64,000 bases of DNA from Deltaproteobacteria bacterium (GCA_005879535.1 VBKI01000071.1:1-64000); one strand, 5' to 3'; positions 52,520 through 61,704 are shown, counted from the stretch's first letter. Program-made: numbers and translations. Notes: generated by a model from the letters alone, not told the origin.

Positions 52520-53662
52520 ATGAACCGTTCCGTATCCACTCGATCGTTTACCCTGGCGCTGGCGGCATTCCTGGCCAGCTGCAGCGGCGGCAGCTTCCGC
52601 GCACCGCCTCCCCTCGCCAGCATCACTTTGCCTTCTGGAAGCGCGTTGCGGCCCTTCGATCCCACCCATCCCACCCGGCCCGCGCCTGCCGTCATCGCGT
52701 CCGGACCAAGTGGATCCGCTTTCGTTTCCTTGACCAACCTCGACGACAACTTCGCGCCTGGGGGTCCCGGCATGCTGGTCCGGGTCCAGCCGGAGACCGG
52801 TGTCAGGACGGTGATCCTGCCCGGCGGCGCGGACGATCACGCCTGCACCAACAGCGGCGTGGTGAGAAACGACGGCAACCTGCTGCTGGTGGTCTGCGCC
52901 GGCTCGTTCTCCGCGCAGGAGTTACGCGGACGCGCGGTGATCGAGGTCGATCCGGCCACGAACGCGCCGCTCCGCAAGGCATCGCCACCGGCGGGTTTCC
53001 AGCCGTCGTACGTCGCCAGTGGTCCAAGCAAGATATGGGTGGGCGACTTCGGCTCCGCGCGCCTCTACAGCCTCGACCGGAGCACGTTCGCGCTGGCCGA
53101 CGGCGCGGACGAAAGTCACCCCGCCATCCAGCTGCCCTGCCCCGCGTCGCTGACGTACGTGGCCGATCTGCTGGTGAACGGCAACGATCTGTTCGCGCTC
53201 TGTGGAGCGGACGAGGGCTACCTGGTCCGGCTCGACCCGCAGAGCGGCGCCGTCAAGGGCGACAAGGTCTTGGTCGGCGCCCAGCCTACCGCGATGACCG
53301 TCGCCGGCGACGGCCGTCTGGCGGTGGTCAACTCAGTGAGCGGCACCCTTACGATGGTGACGATCGGCGCGCAGACGATGATTGCCGAGGTGAACTTCTT
53401 CTCCTTCGGCAAGAGCGCCGCGCTGCAGGACGTGCGCGCACGCGGCCAGTTCCTCTATACCGTGGCGTCCGCCACCAACACGGTGCAGAAGCTCGACCTG
53501 TCCGTGAAGGACCCGGCGAAGATGTTGGTCGCGGAGGTCAACACCGGCGACGGTTCGAACCCCTGGAACATCCTGCCGCTCGACGACGACCAAGCGATCG
53601 TCAGCAACTTCATCGCCGGAAACATTGTCGGCGTGGACTTCAGAAAAGGGGCGAGGCCGTGA
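52520..53662 (+). CDS. Beta-propeller lipoprotein of the B12 operon, BtuG-like
   Basis: 380 residues, ATG behind GAGGTCCAC. A lipoprotein signal (FTLALAAFLASCSGGSF, lipobox cysteine at about 21) is followed by a repeating YncE-type propeller: VLVRVQPETG-type blades such as GRAVIEVDPATNAPLRK, GDFGSARLYSLDRST and GAVKGDKVLVGAQPTAMTV. It lies between btuB and cobT, and overlaps cobT by 4 bases, so it is under the riboswitch. In gut Bacteroides the surface lipoprotein BtuG is a propeller that captures B12 on BtuB; position and build agree, but I do not claim homology. It has also a few cysteines (HACTNSG, CPAS) that could form disulfides. Confidence 0.8.
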   Translation: MNRSVSTRSFTLALAAFLASCSGGSFRAPPPLASITLPSGSALRPFDPTHPTRPAPAVIASGPSGSAFVSLTNLDDNFAPGGPGMLVRVQPETGVRTVILPGGADDHACTNSGVVRNDGNLLLVVCAGSFSAQELRGRAVIEVDPATNAPLRKASPPAGFQPSYVASGPSKIWVGDFGSARLYSLDRSTFALADGADESHPAIQLPCPASLTYVADLLVNGNDLFALCGADEGYLVRLDPQSGAVKGDKVLVGAQPTAMTVAGDGRLAVVNSVSGTLTMVTIGAQTMIAEVNFFSFGKSAALQDVRARGQFLYTVASATNTVQKLDLSVKDPAKMLVAEVNTGDGSNPWNILPLDDDQAIVSNFIAGNIVGVDFRKGARP

Positions 53663-54720
53663 AAGTCGTCGTCCCGCCGTTCGACCTCGCCTCCGCGGAG
53701 CTGGCCCGGGCGCGCCAGCAGCGCCTGACCAAACCCCGCGGGAGCCTCGGCCTGCTCGAGGACATTCCCGTGCGGCTCGCCGGGCTGCAACGAACTGCGC
53801 TGCCGGCTTCGCGGCCCGCGGCCGCGATCGTGTTCGCCTCCGACCATCCGGTCGCCCGGCACGGCGTCTCAGCCTATCCCGTGGAAGTCACCGCGGCGAT
53901 GCTGCGCAACTTCGTCGCCGGCGGCGCGGCGGCGAGCGTCCTGGCCAAAGAGCTCCGGGTTCCGCTCCACATCGTCGACGTCGGCGTGCGAGACGGCGCC
54001 GATCTCGCGTTCGAGCAGGACATTCGTCTCGCCCGCGCGCCCGTGGCTCGAGACGAAGTGGGCGACCTGAGGGTGGAGGACGCGATGAGCGAGGCGACGT
54101 TCGCCCGCGCCGTCCTGGCCGGGGCGGCCGCGGTGGACGCATTGCCCGCGGGCGTTCTGGTGCTAGCCCTGGGCGAGATGGGAATCGGAAACACCACCGC
54201 CGCCTCGGCGGTGGCCGCAATGCTCCTGGACGCGCGCGGTGCGGACGCCGATACGCTCGTGGGCGCCGGCACCGGCGTGAGCGGTGCCGCGCTGGCACGG
54301 AAGAGAGCGGTCGTGCGCGACGCGCTCGCACGCGTCGGCAAGGTCGGTTCGTCCCTGGAGGCCGTTCGCCGGCTGGGCGGGCGCGACATCGCCGCGCTGT
54401 TCGGAGCCGCCGCGCGCGCCTGCGAGCGTGGAATGGCGATCCTCGTCGACGGCTTCATCGTTTCCACGGCGGTCCTTGCCTTGGTGCGGACAGCGCCCGC
54501 GGTGCGCAGATCCCTCTTCTTCGCGCACCGCTCTGCCGAGCCGGGGCACCGCCGCGTCCTGGAGGCGATGGAAGCAAGACCCCTCCTCGACCTCGAGCTG
54601 CGCCTGGGCGAGGCGAGCGGAGCGCTGCTCGCGCTGTCCCTCCTCGATCACGCCTGCGCGCTCCACGTGCGCATGGCGACCTTCGCCTCGGCGGGCGTCC
54701 CGGACGGCGGCGCCCCATGA
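53659..54720 (+). CDS. cobT: Nicotinate-nucleotide-dimethylbenzimidazole phosphoribosyltransferase
   Basis: 353 residues from a GTG that overlaps the preceding stop. CobT makes alpha-ribazole phosphate, activating the lower ligand of cobalamin. Features: TKPRGSLGLLEDIPVRLAGL near the start, FASDHPVARHGVSAYPVEVT, the GEMGIGNTTAASAVAAMLLD loop and GAGTGVSG, and FFAHRSAEPGHRRVLEAM with the catalytic glutamate. It overlaps cobS by 4 bases. Confidence 0.96.
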   Translation: MKVVVPPFDLASAELARARQQRLTKPRGSLGLLEDIPVRLAGLQRTALPASRPAAAIVFASDHPVARHGVSAYPVEVTAAMLRNFVAGGAAASVLAKELRVPLHIVDVGVRDGADLAFEQDIRLARAPVARDEVGDLRVEDAMSEATFARAVLAGAAAVDALPAGVLVLALGEMGIGNTTAASAVAAMLLDARGADADTLVGAGTGVSGAALARKRAVVRDALARVGKVGSSLEAVRRLGGRDIAALFGAAARACERGMAILVDGFIVSTAVLALVRTAPAVRRSLFFAHRSAEPGHRRVLEAMEARPLLDLELRLGEASGALLALSLLDHACALHVRMATFASAGVPDGGAP

Positions 54721-55484
54721 CCGTCCTTCGCGCGGTGCCGGCTGCGTTTGCCTTCCTCACCCGGCTGCCGGTGGGCGGACCGGCATTCACTGCGGAGGAC
54801 TTGCGCTGGAGCTCCGCGCACTTTCCGCTCGTGGGTGCGGTGCTGGGGTCGGTCCTCGCGGGGGTGATGCTGGTCTCCGCGCGCGCCGGCCCGGTGGTGT
54901 CGGCCGCTCTCGCCGTATCCGCCGGAATGCTGCTCACGGGCGCCTTCCACGAGGACGGCCTCGCGGATACCGCCGACGCGCTGGGCGGCGCTTCCGATCG
55001 CGAGAAGCTGTTCGTGATCCTGCGCGACAGCCGCATCGGGACCTTCGGCGCGGCGGCCCTCTGCATGGCGCTTCTCCTGCGGGTCGCGCTCCTCTCCGCT
55101 CTTGCCGGACTGGCGCCCTTGGCGCTGCTGCTGACGCAAGCGCTGGCGCGTCTTCCGCCGGTGTGGATGATGGCGATCTTGCCTTCGGTGTCGCCGGAAG
55201 GCGCGAAGAGCAGCGCTGTGGTGCGCGCTGGGGCGGCGCAGGTGGCGGTCGCGAGCGGCTGGATCGCGCTGCTCTTCGGCGCGGCCGCCGTTACCGGATT
55301 CCTCGACTGGAGGTTGCTGGTGGGCCTGCTCGCGATCGCCGGCCTGACCGCGGTCGCGTGCGGCGTCCGCTTCATGCGGCGGGCCGGCGGATTGACGGGA
55401 GACTTCCTCGGCGCCACGGAGCAGGTGGTGGAGTGCACCCTCCTGCTCACGCTTGCTCTCTGGCGGGGAAGCGGCGTCCGATGA
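54717..55484 (+). CDS. cobS: Adenosylcobinamide-GDP ribazoletransferase (cobalamin synthase)
   Basis: 255 residues, multi-pass membrane protein. CobS joins adenosylcobinamide-GDP with alpha-ribazole (phosphate). Characteristic segments: FLTRLPVG, GAFHEDGLADTADALGGASD with the acidic active-site residues, ILRDSRIGTFGAAAL and GLTGDFLGATEQVVE. ATGA overlaps on both sides (cobT, cobC) show tight translational coupling. Confidence 0.95.
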   Translation: MTVLRAVPAAFAFLTRLPVGGPAFTAEDLRWSSAHFPLVGAVLGSVLAGVMLVSARAGPVVSAALAVSAGMLLTGAFHEDGLADTADALGGASDREKLFVILRDSRIGTFGAAALCMALLLRVALLSALAGLAPLALLLTQALARLPPVWMMAILPSVSPEGAKSSAVVRAGAAQVAVASGWIALLFGAAAVTGFLDWRLLVGLLAIAGLTAVACGVRFMRRAGGLTGDFLGATEQVVECTLLLTLALWRGSGVR

Positions 55485-56047
55485 GCCTCCTCCTGTGCGC
55501 GCGGCATGCCGCGGTCGCGGTCACCAACCGCTGTTACGGGAGGCTCGACCTGCCCCCGGGCGAGGACCCGCGCGCGAGCGCGAGGCGTCTTTCGCTCGCG
55601 CTCCCGAGCACGACCCCGCTGGCGGTCTGGACGAGTCCGTTGCGGCGCTGCCGCGAAGTGGCTGACGAGCTTGCCCGGCTCCTGAAGGCCGTCCTGCGCA
55701 TCGACGACAGGCTGGCGGAAATCGATTTTGGCGAATGGGAGGGCCGCGGCTGGAACGAGATCGAGCGCCGGGATCGCGTCCGCTACGAAGCATGGCTCGC
55801 CTCCTGGCGCGACGTCGGTCCGCCGGGCGGCGAATCTCTCGTGGCTTTCGAAGGTCGCGTCCGCGCGTGGGCAGGTGAACGCGGCGCTCACGGCGACATC
55901 GAGACCTTGGCGTTGGTCGGTCACGCGGGCGTCATCCGTGCCCTGCGCGTGCTCGGGGCAGGCGCCACCTGGGACGAAGCGCTCCACCAGCCCATTCCGC
56001 ATCTCGAGTGGCTGGCCCTTCCCATCGCTCGAGATTCGCACCGATGA
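55481..56047 (+). CDS. cobC: Alpha-ribazole phosphatase (histidine phosphatase family)
   Basis: 188 residues. The phosphohistidine motif is CARHAAVAVTNRCYGRLDLP: RHA in place of RHG, as seen in the CobC branch of the family. Other histidine-phosphatase features are TSPLRRCREVA, IDFGEWEGRGWNEI and VGHAGVIRAL with the second catalytic histidine. It would remove the phosphate left on the nucleotide loop by CobT/CobS. It overlaps both neighbours by 4 bases. Confidence 0.88.
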   Translation: MSLLLCARHAAVAVTNRCYGRLDLPPGEDPRASARRLSLALPSTTPLAVWTSPLRRCREVADELARLLKAVLRIDDRLAEIDFGEWEGRGWNEIERRDRVRYEAWLASWRDVGPPGGESLVAFEGRVRAWAGERGAHGDIETLALVGHAGVIRALRVLGAGATWDEALHQPIPHLEWLALPIARDSHR

Positions 56048-56889
56048 AGATCCCGCTTCGAGCTTGGACCATCCTTCTTTGCGCGCTGGCGGTGGCGCGA
56101 GGTGCGCCAGCCGCGGCGCAGCGGGTGGTCAGCCACACCGTCGGCACCGACGAGCTTCTGCTCGCCCTGGCCGATCCGGGGCAAATCGCCGCCCTCAGCC
56201 ACCTTGGCCGCGACCGGGCTTACAGCCTGAACGCAAGCGAGGCGGCGGCGTATCCCACGCTGAAGAGCAACGATGCGGAGAGTGTCATGCGGTTCCGTCC
56301 GGACCTCGTGCTGGTCGCCAGTTACACGGAGGCGCCCACGCTCGCGCTCCTCCGCCGCGCGGGCGTGAGGCTGATCGTCGTCGAGCGCTTCGAGTCGCTC
56401 GAGGACGTCTACGCGAACATCCGCGCCATCGGCGCCGCGCTCGGCCATTCCGATCGCGCCGAGAAGCTCATCGGGAGCACGAAACAGCGCGTAGCCGAGC
56501 TCGCCCGCAAGCTGGAGGGAGTGAAACCGGTCCGCGTGCTGGCGGTGAGCACCTATCCATTCACCGCAGGCTCGCAAACCACGTTCCAGGATCTCTGCGA
56601 CCACGCCGGCGCGATCAACGTGGCCGCCGAAGCGGGCCTCGTCGGGCATGCCTCGACCCCCGATGAAAAGCTGCTCACCTGGAATCCAGAGCTGCTGATC
56701 GCCTCGGATAACGAGGGAGCCGGCTTGGAGGCCCGGCTCTGGCAGATGCCGGCCTACCGGCACCTGCCGGCGCTGAGGGCCGGCCAGCTGGTCCTTCTTC
56801 CCGGGCCGCTGATGGCGAGCGTCACTCACCATCGCGTCGCGGCGTTCGAGGCGCTTGCCCGCAAACTGCACCCGGAGCGTTTCCCGTGA
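56044..56889 (+). CDS. btuF: Periplasmic B12-binding protein of the BtuFCD importer
   Basis: 281 residues with a Sec signal (WTILLCALAVARGAPAAAQ). It has the two-lobe, single-helix-linker fold of BtuF: RVVSHTVGTDELLLALADPG, RFRPDLVLVASYTEAPTLAL, TFQDLCDHAGAINVAAEAGL and WNPELLIASDN. It delivers corrinoid from BtuB to the BtuCD permease. Start overlaps cobC by 4 bases; the stop overlaps the GTG of btuC. Confidence 0.9.
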   Translation: MKIPLRAWTILLCALAVARGAPAAAQRVVSHTVGTDELLLALADPGQIAALSHLGRDRAYSLNASEAAAYPTLKSNDAESVMRFRPDLVLVASYTEAPTLALLRRAGVRLIVVERFESLEDVYANIRAIGAALGHSDRAEKLIGSTKQRVAELARKLEGVKPVRVLAVSTYPFTAGSQTTFQDLCDHAGAINVAAEAGLVGHASTPDEKLLTWNPELLIASDNEGAGLEARLWQMPAYRHLPALRAGQLVLLPGPLMASVTHHRVAAFEALARKLHPERFP

Positions 56890-57857
56890 AGCGACGGCTC
56901 GTCACCTGGCTGCTGGTCTCGCTGCTGCCGGCCGCATTTCTCGCGTCGCTCGCGCTCGGCGAGGTGCGGCTCCCGCTCACGGACGTCGCGCAGGCGCTTC
57001 GCGGCCGGGGAGATCCCATCGCCGTGACGATCGTCCGCGATTTCCGTCTGCCGCGATCGCTGGTCGGAGCAGCCGTCGGCGCCGCGCTGGCGGCGAGCGG
57101 CGTCGTGATGCAGGCGTTCTTCCGCAACGCGCTGGCGAGCCCGGGACTGCTTGGTGTTTCCAGCGGCGCCGCGCTGGGTGCAGTGTCGGTGCTGGCGTTC
57201 GGAATCGGGCATGCGCTTTGGACCGTCCCGCTCGCGGCCATCGCGGGCGCCTTCGCCGCCACGGCGGCCGTGGTCGTGCTCGCCCGGAGAGGCGCCGCGA
57301 CGGAGCGACTGCTCCTCTCCGGAATCGCGCTGAATGCTCTCCTGGACGCGGGGACGGCGTTCGTGCTCTCGGCCAATGCCGGCCGCCTCGAGCTCAGCGG
57401 CCAGATCCTCTTCTGGTTGATGGGCGGGCTCGAGAGCCGTACGGCCGAGCACGTGATCATCGGCATTCCTTCCATCGTGGTCGCCTGCGTTCTCCTGCTG
57501 CCGCTGGGGCGCGACCTCAATCTCATCAGCCTCGGCGAGCAGAGCGCGCAGAGCCTGGGCGTGGACGTGCGCCGGGTGCGTTGGAGGCTCGTCGTTCTCT
57601 CTACCCTGCTCACCGCGCTCGCCACCTCCGTCGCGGGAGTGGTCGGCTTCGTCGGGCTGGTCGTTCCACACCTCTTGCGGCTGTCGCTCGGTCCCGATCA
57701 CCGGAGACTCCTTCCCGCCTCGATGATGGGCGGAGCGGTCCTGACGCTCGCCTGCGACGTGGCGACGCGCCTCCTCCCGGGCGGGCTGCGCCTTGGCGTG
57801 ATCACGGCGCTCGTGGGCGGTCCGTTCTTCCTCTGGATGCTGAGGACGCTGGCATGA
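56886..57857 (+). CDS. btuC: Vitamin B12 ABC transporter permease
   Basis: 323 residues from a GTG, with about ten membrane helices of the FecCD/BtuC family. Landmarks: LRLPRSLVGA-like RDFRLPRSLVGAAVGAALAA, QAFFRNALASPGLLGVSSGA, the coupling loop around GEQSAQSLGVDVRRVRWRLV, and VGFVGLVVPHLLRLSLGPDH. It forms the channel of the corrinoid importer with BtuD. Overlaps of 4 bases on both sides. Confidence 0.94.
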   Translation: MKRRLVTWLLVSLLPAAFLASLALGEVRLPLTDVAQALRGRGDPIAVTIVRDFRLPRSLVGAAVGAALAASGVVMQAFFRNALASPGLLGVSSGAALGAVSVLAFGIGHALWTVPLAAIAGAFAATAAVVVLARRGAATERLLLSGIALNALLDAGTAFVLSANAGRLELSGQILFWLMGGLESRTAEHVIIGIPSIVVACVLLLPLGRDLNLISLGEQSAQSLGVDVRRVRWRLVVLSTLLTALATSVAGVVGFVGLVVPHLLRLSLGPDHRRLLPASMMGGAVLTLACDVATRLLPGGLRLGVITALVGGPFFLWMLRTLA

Positions 57858-58588
57858 GCGCTCTGACGGTCCGCGCGCTGACGGTGCCCGGCCGACTGAA
57901 CGGCGTGTCCTTCGCGCTGCGGCACGGCACCCTGGCAGCCGTCGTCGGCCCGAACGGGAGCGGCAAGTCGACATTGCTCCAGGCGGCCGCGGGACTCCTG
58001 CCGGCCGGCGGCGACGTCGAGCTGGATGGACGGACGCTGCCGCGCATCGCCGTCATCGACCGGGCGCGACGCCTGGCCTGGGTGCCGCAGGAAGCGAGCT
58101 TCCAGTTCGCCTTCAGCGTCCGGGAAGTGGTCGCCCAGGGGCGCTACATGTGGGCCGACGATGGGAGCGGCGTCGATGATGCGCTGACCGCCTTCGACCT
58201 TCGAGATCTGGCGGACCGGCCGGTGACCCGGCTCAGCGGGGGCGAGCGCCAACGGGTGAGCCTTGCACGCGCGGTCGCGACCGGGGCTAGATTGCAGCTC
58301 TGGGACGAGCCCGTCGCCCAGTTGGACGTGCGGCACGCTCTCGAGGTCATGGCCCTGGCGCGCCGATTCGCGAACGGCGGCGCTGCGCTCCTCGTCAGCC
58401 TCCACGACCTGCGCATGACGCGCTCGTTCGACCGCGTCCTTCTGCTCCAGCTCGGCCGGTTGGTCGCCGATGGCCGCCCGGAGGAAGTGCTCACTCCCGC
58501 TGCCATCCTCAAAGTCTTCGGAGTGCGTGCACGCCCTGCTGTTTCCCTTCATCTGGAGCTCCCCGATGACAGACGCGAACGAGCATGA
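57854..58588 (+). CDS. btuD: Vitamin B12 ABC transporter ATPase
   Basis: 244 residues. Complete ABC ATPase: Walker A GPNGSGKST, Q-loop region AWVPQEASFQFAFSVREVVA, signature LSGGERQRVSLARAV, Walker B LQLWDEPVAQLD and the switch histidine in LLVSLHDLRM. It energises BtuC. Start overlaps btuC by 4 bases; its last 23 bases overlap cobO in another frame. Confidence 0.94.
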   Translation: MSALTVRALTVPGRLNGVSFALRHGTLAAVVGPNGSGKSTLLQAAAGLLPAGGDVELDGRTLPRIAVIDRARRLAWVPQEASFQFAFSVREVVAQGRYMWADDGSGVDDALTAFDLRDLADRPVTRLSGGERQRVSLARAVATGARLQLWDEPVAQLDVRHALEVMALARRFANGGAALLVSLHDLRMTRSFDRVLLLQLGRLVADGRPEEVLTPAAILKVFGVRARPAVSLHLELPDDRRERA

Positions 58589-59156
58589 AGCGGAGATGAA
58601 GGCTTTGCAGAAGCAGATGCGCAGCAAGATGGCCGCCGCCCGCCGCCGCAAGGGACTGATCATCGTCCACACCGGCGACGGAAAGGGAAAGACCAGCGCC
58701 GCCCTGGGCATGTTGCTGCGCTCGCTCGGCCACGGCTTCAAATGCGCGGTGGTCCAGTTCATCAAGGGCGGCCGCGGGACTGCAGAGTCCCTGCTCAAGT
58801 CTCCACGCCTGCGGTGGGACAAGGTCGGCCAGGGCTTCACCTGGGACACGCAAAGCCGGGAGAAGGATACGCAGTGCGCCCGGGCCGGGTGGGCGCTGGT
58901 GCGGCGACATTTGGCGGACCCCGAGCTGAAGTTCCTGTTGCTCGACGAGTTGAACATCGTCCTGTCCTACGAGTACCTCCCCGCCGCCGAAGTGATCGAG
59001 GCCCTGCGGAACAAGCGCGAGGACCTGCACGTGGTGGTCACCGGCCGCGGCGCTCTTCCGGCGCTGATCGAGATCGCGGACCTGGTGACCGAGATGAAGG
59101 AGATCAAGCACCCCTTCAAGGAAGGCATCCGGGCGCAGCCGGGGATCGAGTTCTGA
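58566..59156 (+). CDS. cobO: Corrinoid adenosyltransferase (CobA/CobO/BtuR type)
   Basis: 196 residues. It transfers adenosyl from ATP to the cobalt of corrinoids. The P-loop is HTGDGKGKTSAALGMLLRSL, followed by CAVVQFIKGG, WDTQSREKDTQCARAGW and LLLDELNIVLSYEYLPAAEV, with the C-terminal ITEMKEIKHPFKEGIRAQPG-type ending of the family. The start lies inside the 3' end of btuD; the stop shares a base with cobU (TGATG). Confidence 0.94.
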   Translation: MTDANEHEAEMKALQKQMRSKMAAARRRKGLIIVHTGDGKGKTSAALGMLLRSLGHGFKCAVVQFIKGGRGTAESLLKSPRLRWDKVGQGFTWDTQSREKDTQCARAGWALVRRHLADPELKFLLLDELNIVLSYEYLPAAEVIEALRNKREDLHVVVTGRGALPALIEIADLVTEMKEIKHPFKEGIRAQPGIEF

Positions 59157-59665
59157 TGGGAACGATCCTGTTCGTCACTGGTCCGGCGCGGAGCGGGAAG
59201 AGCCGCTGGTCGGTGGCTCGCGCGCGCGAGTGGGGACCCGAGGTGGTCTTCGTCGCGACCTGCAGGCCCGGCGATCCGGAGATGGACGACCGCATCCGCG
59301 TCCACCGGAGCGAACGACCTTCCTGGCGCACCATCGAGGCGCCCGATAGCGTCAGCGCGGCACTCGCGAGCATCCTGCCGCCGCCGAGTGGCGTGGTGCT
59401 CGACTGCGTCACCCTCTGGATGAGCGACCGGCTGGACTCGACCGACGACCAGATCCTGGCGGCGTGGGACGAGGAGCTCGGCGCATTGCGGCGGGCGGCG
59501 TGGCCGGCCGTGATCGTCGGCAATGAAGTGGGCTGGGCGCCGGTGCCCGATTCCATGCTCTTGCGCCGCTTCCGCGATCTCAATGGCTGGCTCGGTCAGC
59601 GGACGGCGGAAGCCGCCGACGAGGCCTGGCTCCTGATCGCCGGCCGGCCGCTGCGCCTCAAGTGA
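59156..59665 (+). CDS. cobU: Adenosylcobinamide kinase / adenosylcobinamide-phosphate guanylyltransferase
   Basis: 169 residues. CobU phosphorylates adenosylcobinamide and attaches GMP. Features: P-loop VTGPARSGKSRW, VFVATCRPGDPEMDDRIRVH with the GMP-acceptor histidine region, VVLDCVTLWMSDRL and VGNEVGWAPVP...LNGWLGQRTAEAADEA. Start overlaps cobO by 1 base; its stop overlaps the GTG of cobQ. Confidence 0.94.
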   Translation: MGTILFVTGPARSGKSRWSVARAREWGPEVVFVATCRPGDPEMDDRIRVHRSERPSWRTIEAPDSVSAALASILPPPSGVVLDCVTLWMSDRLDSTDDQILAAWDEELGALRRAAWPAVIVGNEVGWAPVPDSMLLRRFRDLNGWLGQRTAEAADEAWLLIAGRPLRLK

Positions 59666-61083
59666 CGGCGATCCCGAAACGCCCGATCATGGTGCTCGGC
59701 TGCAGTAGCGATGCCGGGAAATCGTTCCTCGCCGCGGCGCTGTGCCGCTGGTTCGCGCGGCGGGGGGAGCGAGTGGCGCCGTTCAAGGCGCAGAACATGT
59801 CGAACAACGCGGGCGTGTGCGCGGACGGATCGGAGATCGGACGCGCCCAGTACCTTCAGGCCCTCGCCGCCGGCGTGCCGCCGGAGGCCCGGATGAATCC
59901 GGTCCTGCTCAAGCCCGAATCGGACACGCGCAGCCAGGTCGTGGTCCTGGGCCGCTACGATTCGCGGTTGAGCGCGATGCCTTGGCTCGAGCGTCGGGAT
60001 CGGCTCTGGCCTGCCATCGCGGGCGCACTCGATTCCCTGCTCGGGGACTTCGAGCGGATCGTGCTGGAGGGCGCGGGCAGCCCGGGGGAACCGAATCTGA
60101 TGCCGGGAGATGTAGTGAACTTCGCCGTCGCGCGACACGCAGGCGCCGCCTGCTACCTGATCGCGGACATCGATCGGGGCGGCGCCTTCGCGCACCTGCT
60201 CGGGACCTGGGAGACGTTGGAGCCGCGGGACCGCGCGCTCCTCCGCGGATTCGTCTTGAACAAGTTCCGCGGCGATCCGGCGCTCCTGCTCGACGCGCGA
60301 GAATGGCTGCGGACGCGGACCGGCATTCCCACATCGGCGCTGGTCCCGTATCGGCGACACTTGCTGCCCGAGGAGGACGCGTTCTTCCATCGGCCGAACT
60401 GGCGGACGGGTGCAACACGGGTGGCGCTGGTGCTGTACCCCTACGCGTCGAACCTCGACGAGTTCGACCCGCTGGTGCACGAGGAAGGCGTGGATGTGGT
60501 GCCGATCGAGGGGCCGGAAGGACTGGAGGGAGTGGGCGCGGTCCTTCTCCCCGGGAGCAAGAACACGGCGGCAAGCCTGGATTACCTCCGTCGCAGCGGA
60601 CTCGCCGCTCGGATCTGCTCGCTGGCCAGAGCCGGCGTCCCCATCCTGGGGATCTGCGGCGGCCTGCAGATGCTGGGCAGACGGGTCCGCGATCCCCAGC
60701 GGATCGAGGGGCGAGACGCCGAGGGGTTGGGATTGCTCGACGTCGAGACGACCTTCGCCGGCGAGAAGACGACACGAAGGACGCGAGTGCATTCCGCGGA
60801 CTGCGGCTGGATCGAGGGGTACGAGATCCACCTTGGCCAGACGGCCGCCGACGCTCACGTCGAGACACACCTGGATGGCGGCCTCGGGTTTCGCCAGGGC
60901 AACGTCGCAGGCGTCTACCTGCATGGCCTGTTCGAGAACACCTCCTATCGGCTTCACTTCCTCCGCTCGCTCGGATGGAGCGGCGCGACCGCCGAGTGGG
61001 ACCAGCGCATCCGCGCAGATCTCGACCGGGTCGCCGACCTGATCGACGAATCCGGTTGGGCGCGCGATCTAATCGCTCTTTGA
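59662..61083 (+). CDS. cobQ: Cobyric acid synthase (glutamine amidotransferase)
   Basis: 473 residues from a GTG. CobQ amidates adenosylcobyrinate a,c-diamide at four positions. N-terminal P-loop-like VLGCSSDAGKSFLAAALCRW, KAQNMSNNAGVCADGSEIGR and RSQVVVLG; C-terminal amidotransferase with LLPGSKNTAASLDYLRRSG and GICGGLQMLGRRV (nucleophile cysteine) and GVYLHGLFENTSYR with the histidine. Its presence means more than simple cobinamide salvage is possible. It is the last gene of the operon visible; cbiB and cobD are not here. Confidence 0.95.
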   Translation: MTAIPKRPIMVLGCSSDAGKSFLAAALCRWFARRGERVAPFKAQNMSNNAGVCADGSEIGRAQYLQALAAGVPPEARMNPVLLKPESDTRSQVVVLGRYDSRLSAMPWLERRDRLWPAIAGALDSLLGDFERIVLEGAGSPGEPNLMPGDVVNFAVARHAGAACYLIADIDRGGAFAHLLGTWETLEPRDRALLRGFVLNKFRGDPALLLDAREWLRTRTGIPTSALVPYRRHLLPEEDAFFHRPNWRTGATRVALVLYPYASNLDEFDPLVHEEGVDVVPIEGPEGLEGVGAVLLPGSKNTAASLDYLRRSGLAARICSLARAGVPILGICGGLQMLGRRVRDPQRIEGRDAEGLGLLDVETTFAGEKTTRRTRVHSADCGWIEGYEIHLGQTAADAHVETHLDGGLGFRQGNVAGVYLHGLFENTSYRLHFLRSLGWSGATAEWDQRIRADLDRVADLIDESGWARDLIAL

Positions 61084-61704
61084 GGCAGGGATGGGGTCGA
61101 ATTTTGCTATCACCCTTTTGGGTCATGGCCGGCCCTTGCAGGGCGACGACTCCTGCGACATGACGGTGCTCACGGCGCCTGCTGCGCCTCGGCCGCCTGG
61201 ACTGCTCTCTCCGCTTCTGCTCGCGTCAGGGGGCGATGTGATCGATCACCCAGCCCGGGCAGGCACCGCTGTGCTTGTCCGTACTCGGGCACGGAAACCA
61301 TTTGCGGAACTGTGCCTTTGCTCGCGACGATCGCGGATGGGCGCCGCAGTGGTGTCTAGCTCGGGCTGCCGCGCGCGAGCGGGTAAGGTCCCTCTGGTCA
61401 GCGCTTTGCTCAAGCCGCTGCCGATGATCGCCTTTGCGGTGTGGTCGATCTGGCTCTTGACGTTCGGCGTGAGCCTCATGTGGCATGCAAAGAAAAAGAC
61501 GACCAGCCTCCCAGGCTGGAGCGAATCAGCGAGGTGACGACGTGACTCAAGCCGATTCCTGCGATCGGGGAATCGATCGCTGCCCTGGTTCGACGCGCTA
61601 ATCTAAATTGCCGCGAGGAAGGACGCATCGTGAACGTGCCTGCCTTGAAGGTGGGTGTCACTTTCAGATCGATGCCGGGACCGCCGCCGCAATTGCGGCG
61701 CTAC
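61084..61704. other. Long stretch without a convincing gene
   Basis: 621 bases after cobQ. The plus-strand frame 61091-61537 is open but most of its translation is unlike protein; only its end (LPMIAFAVWSIWLLTFGVSL followed by MWHAKKK, near 61416-61500) reads like a membrane helix and may be the tail of a lost membrane protein. I see no terminator after cobQ. Confidence 0.35.
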
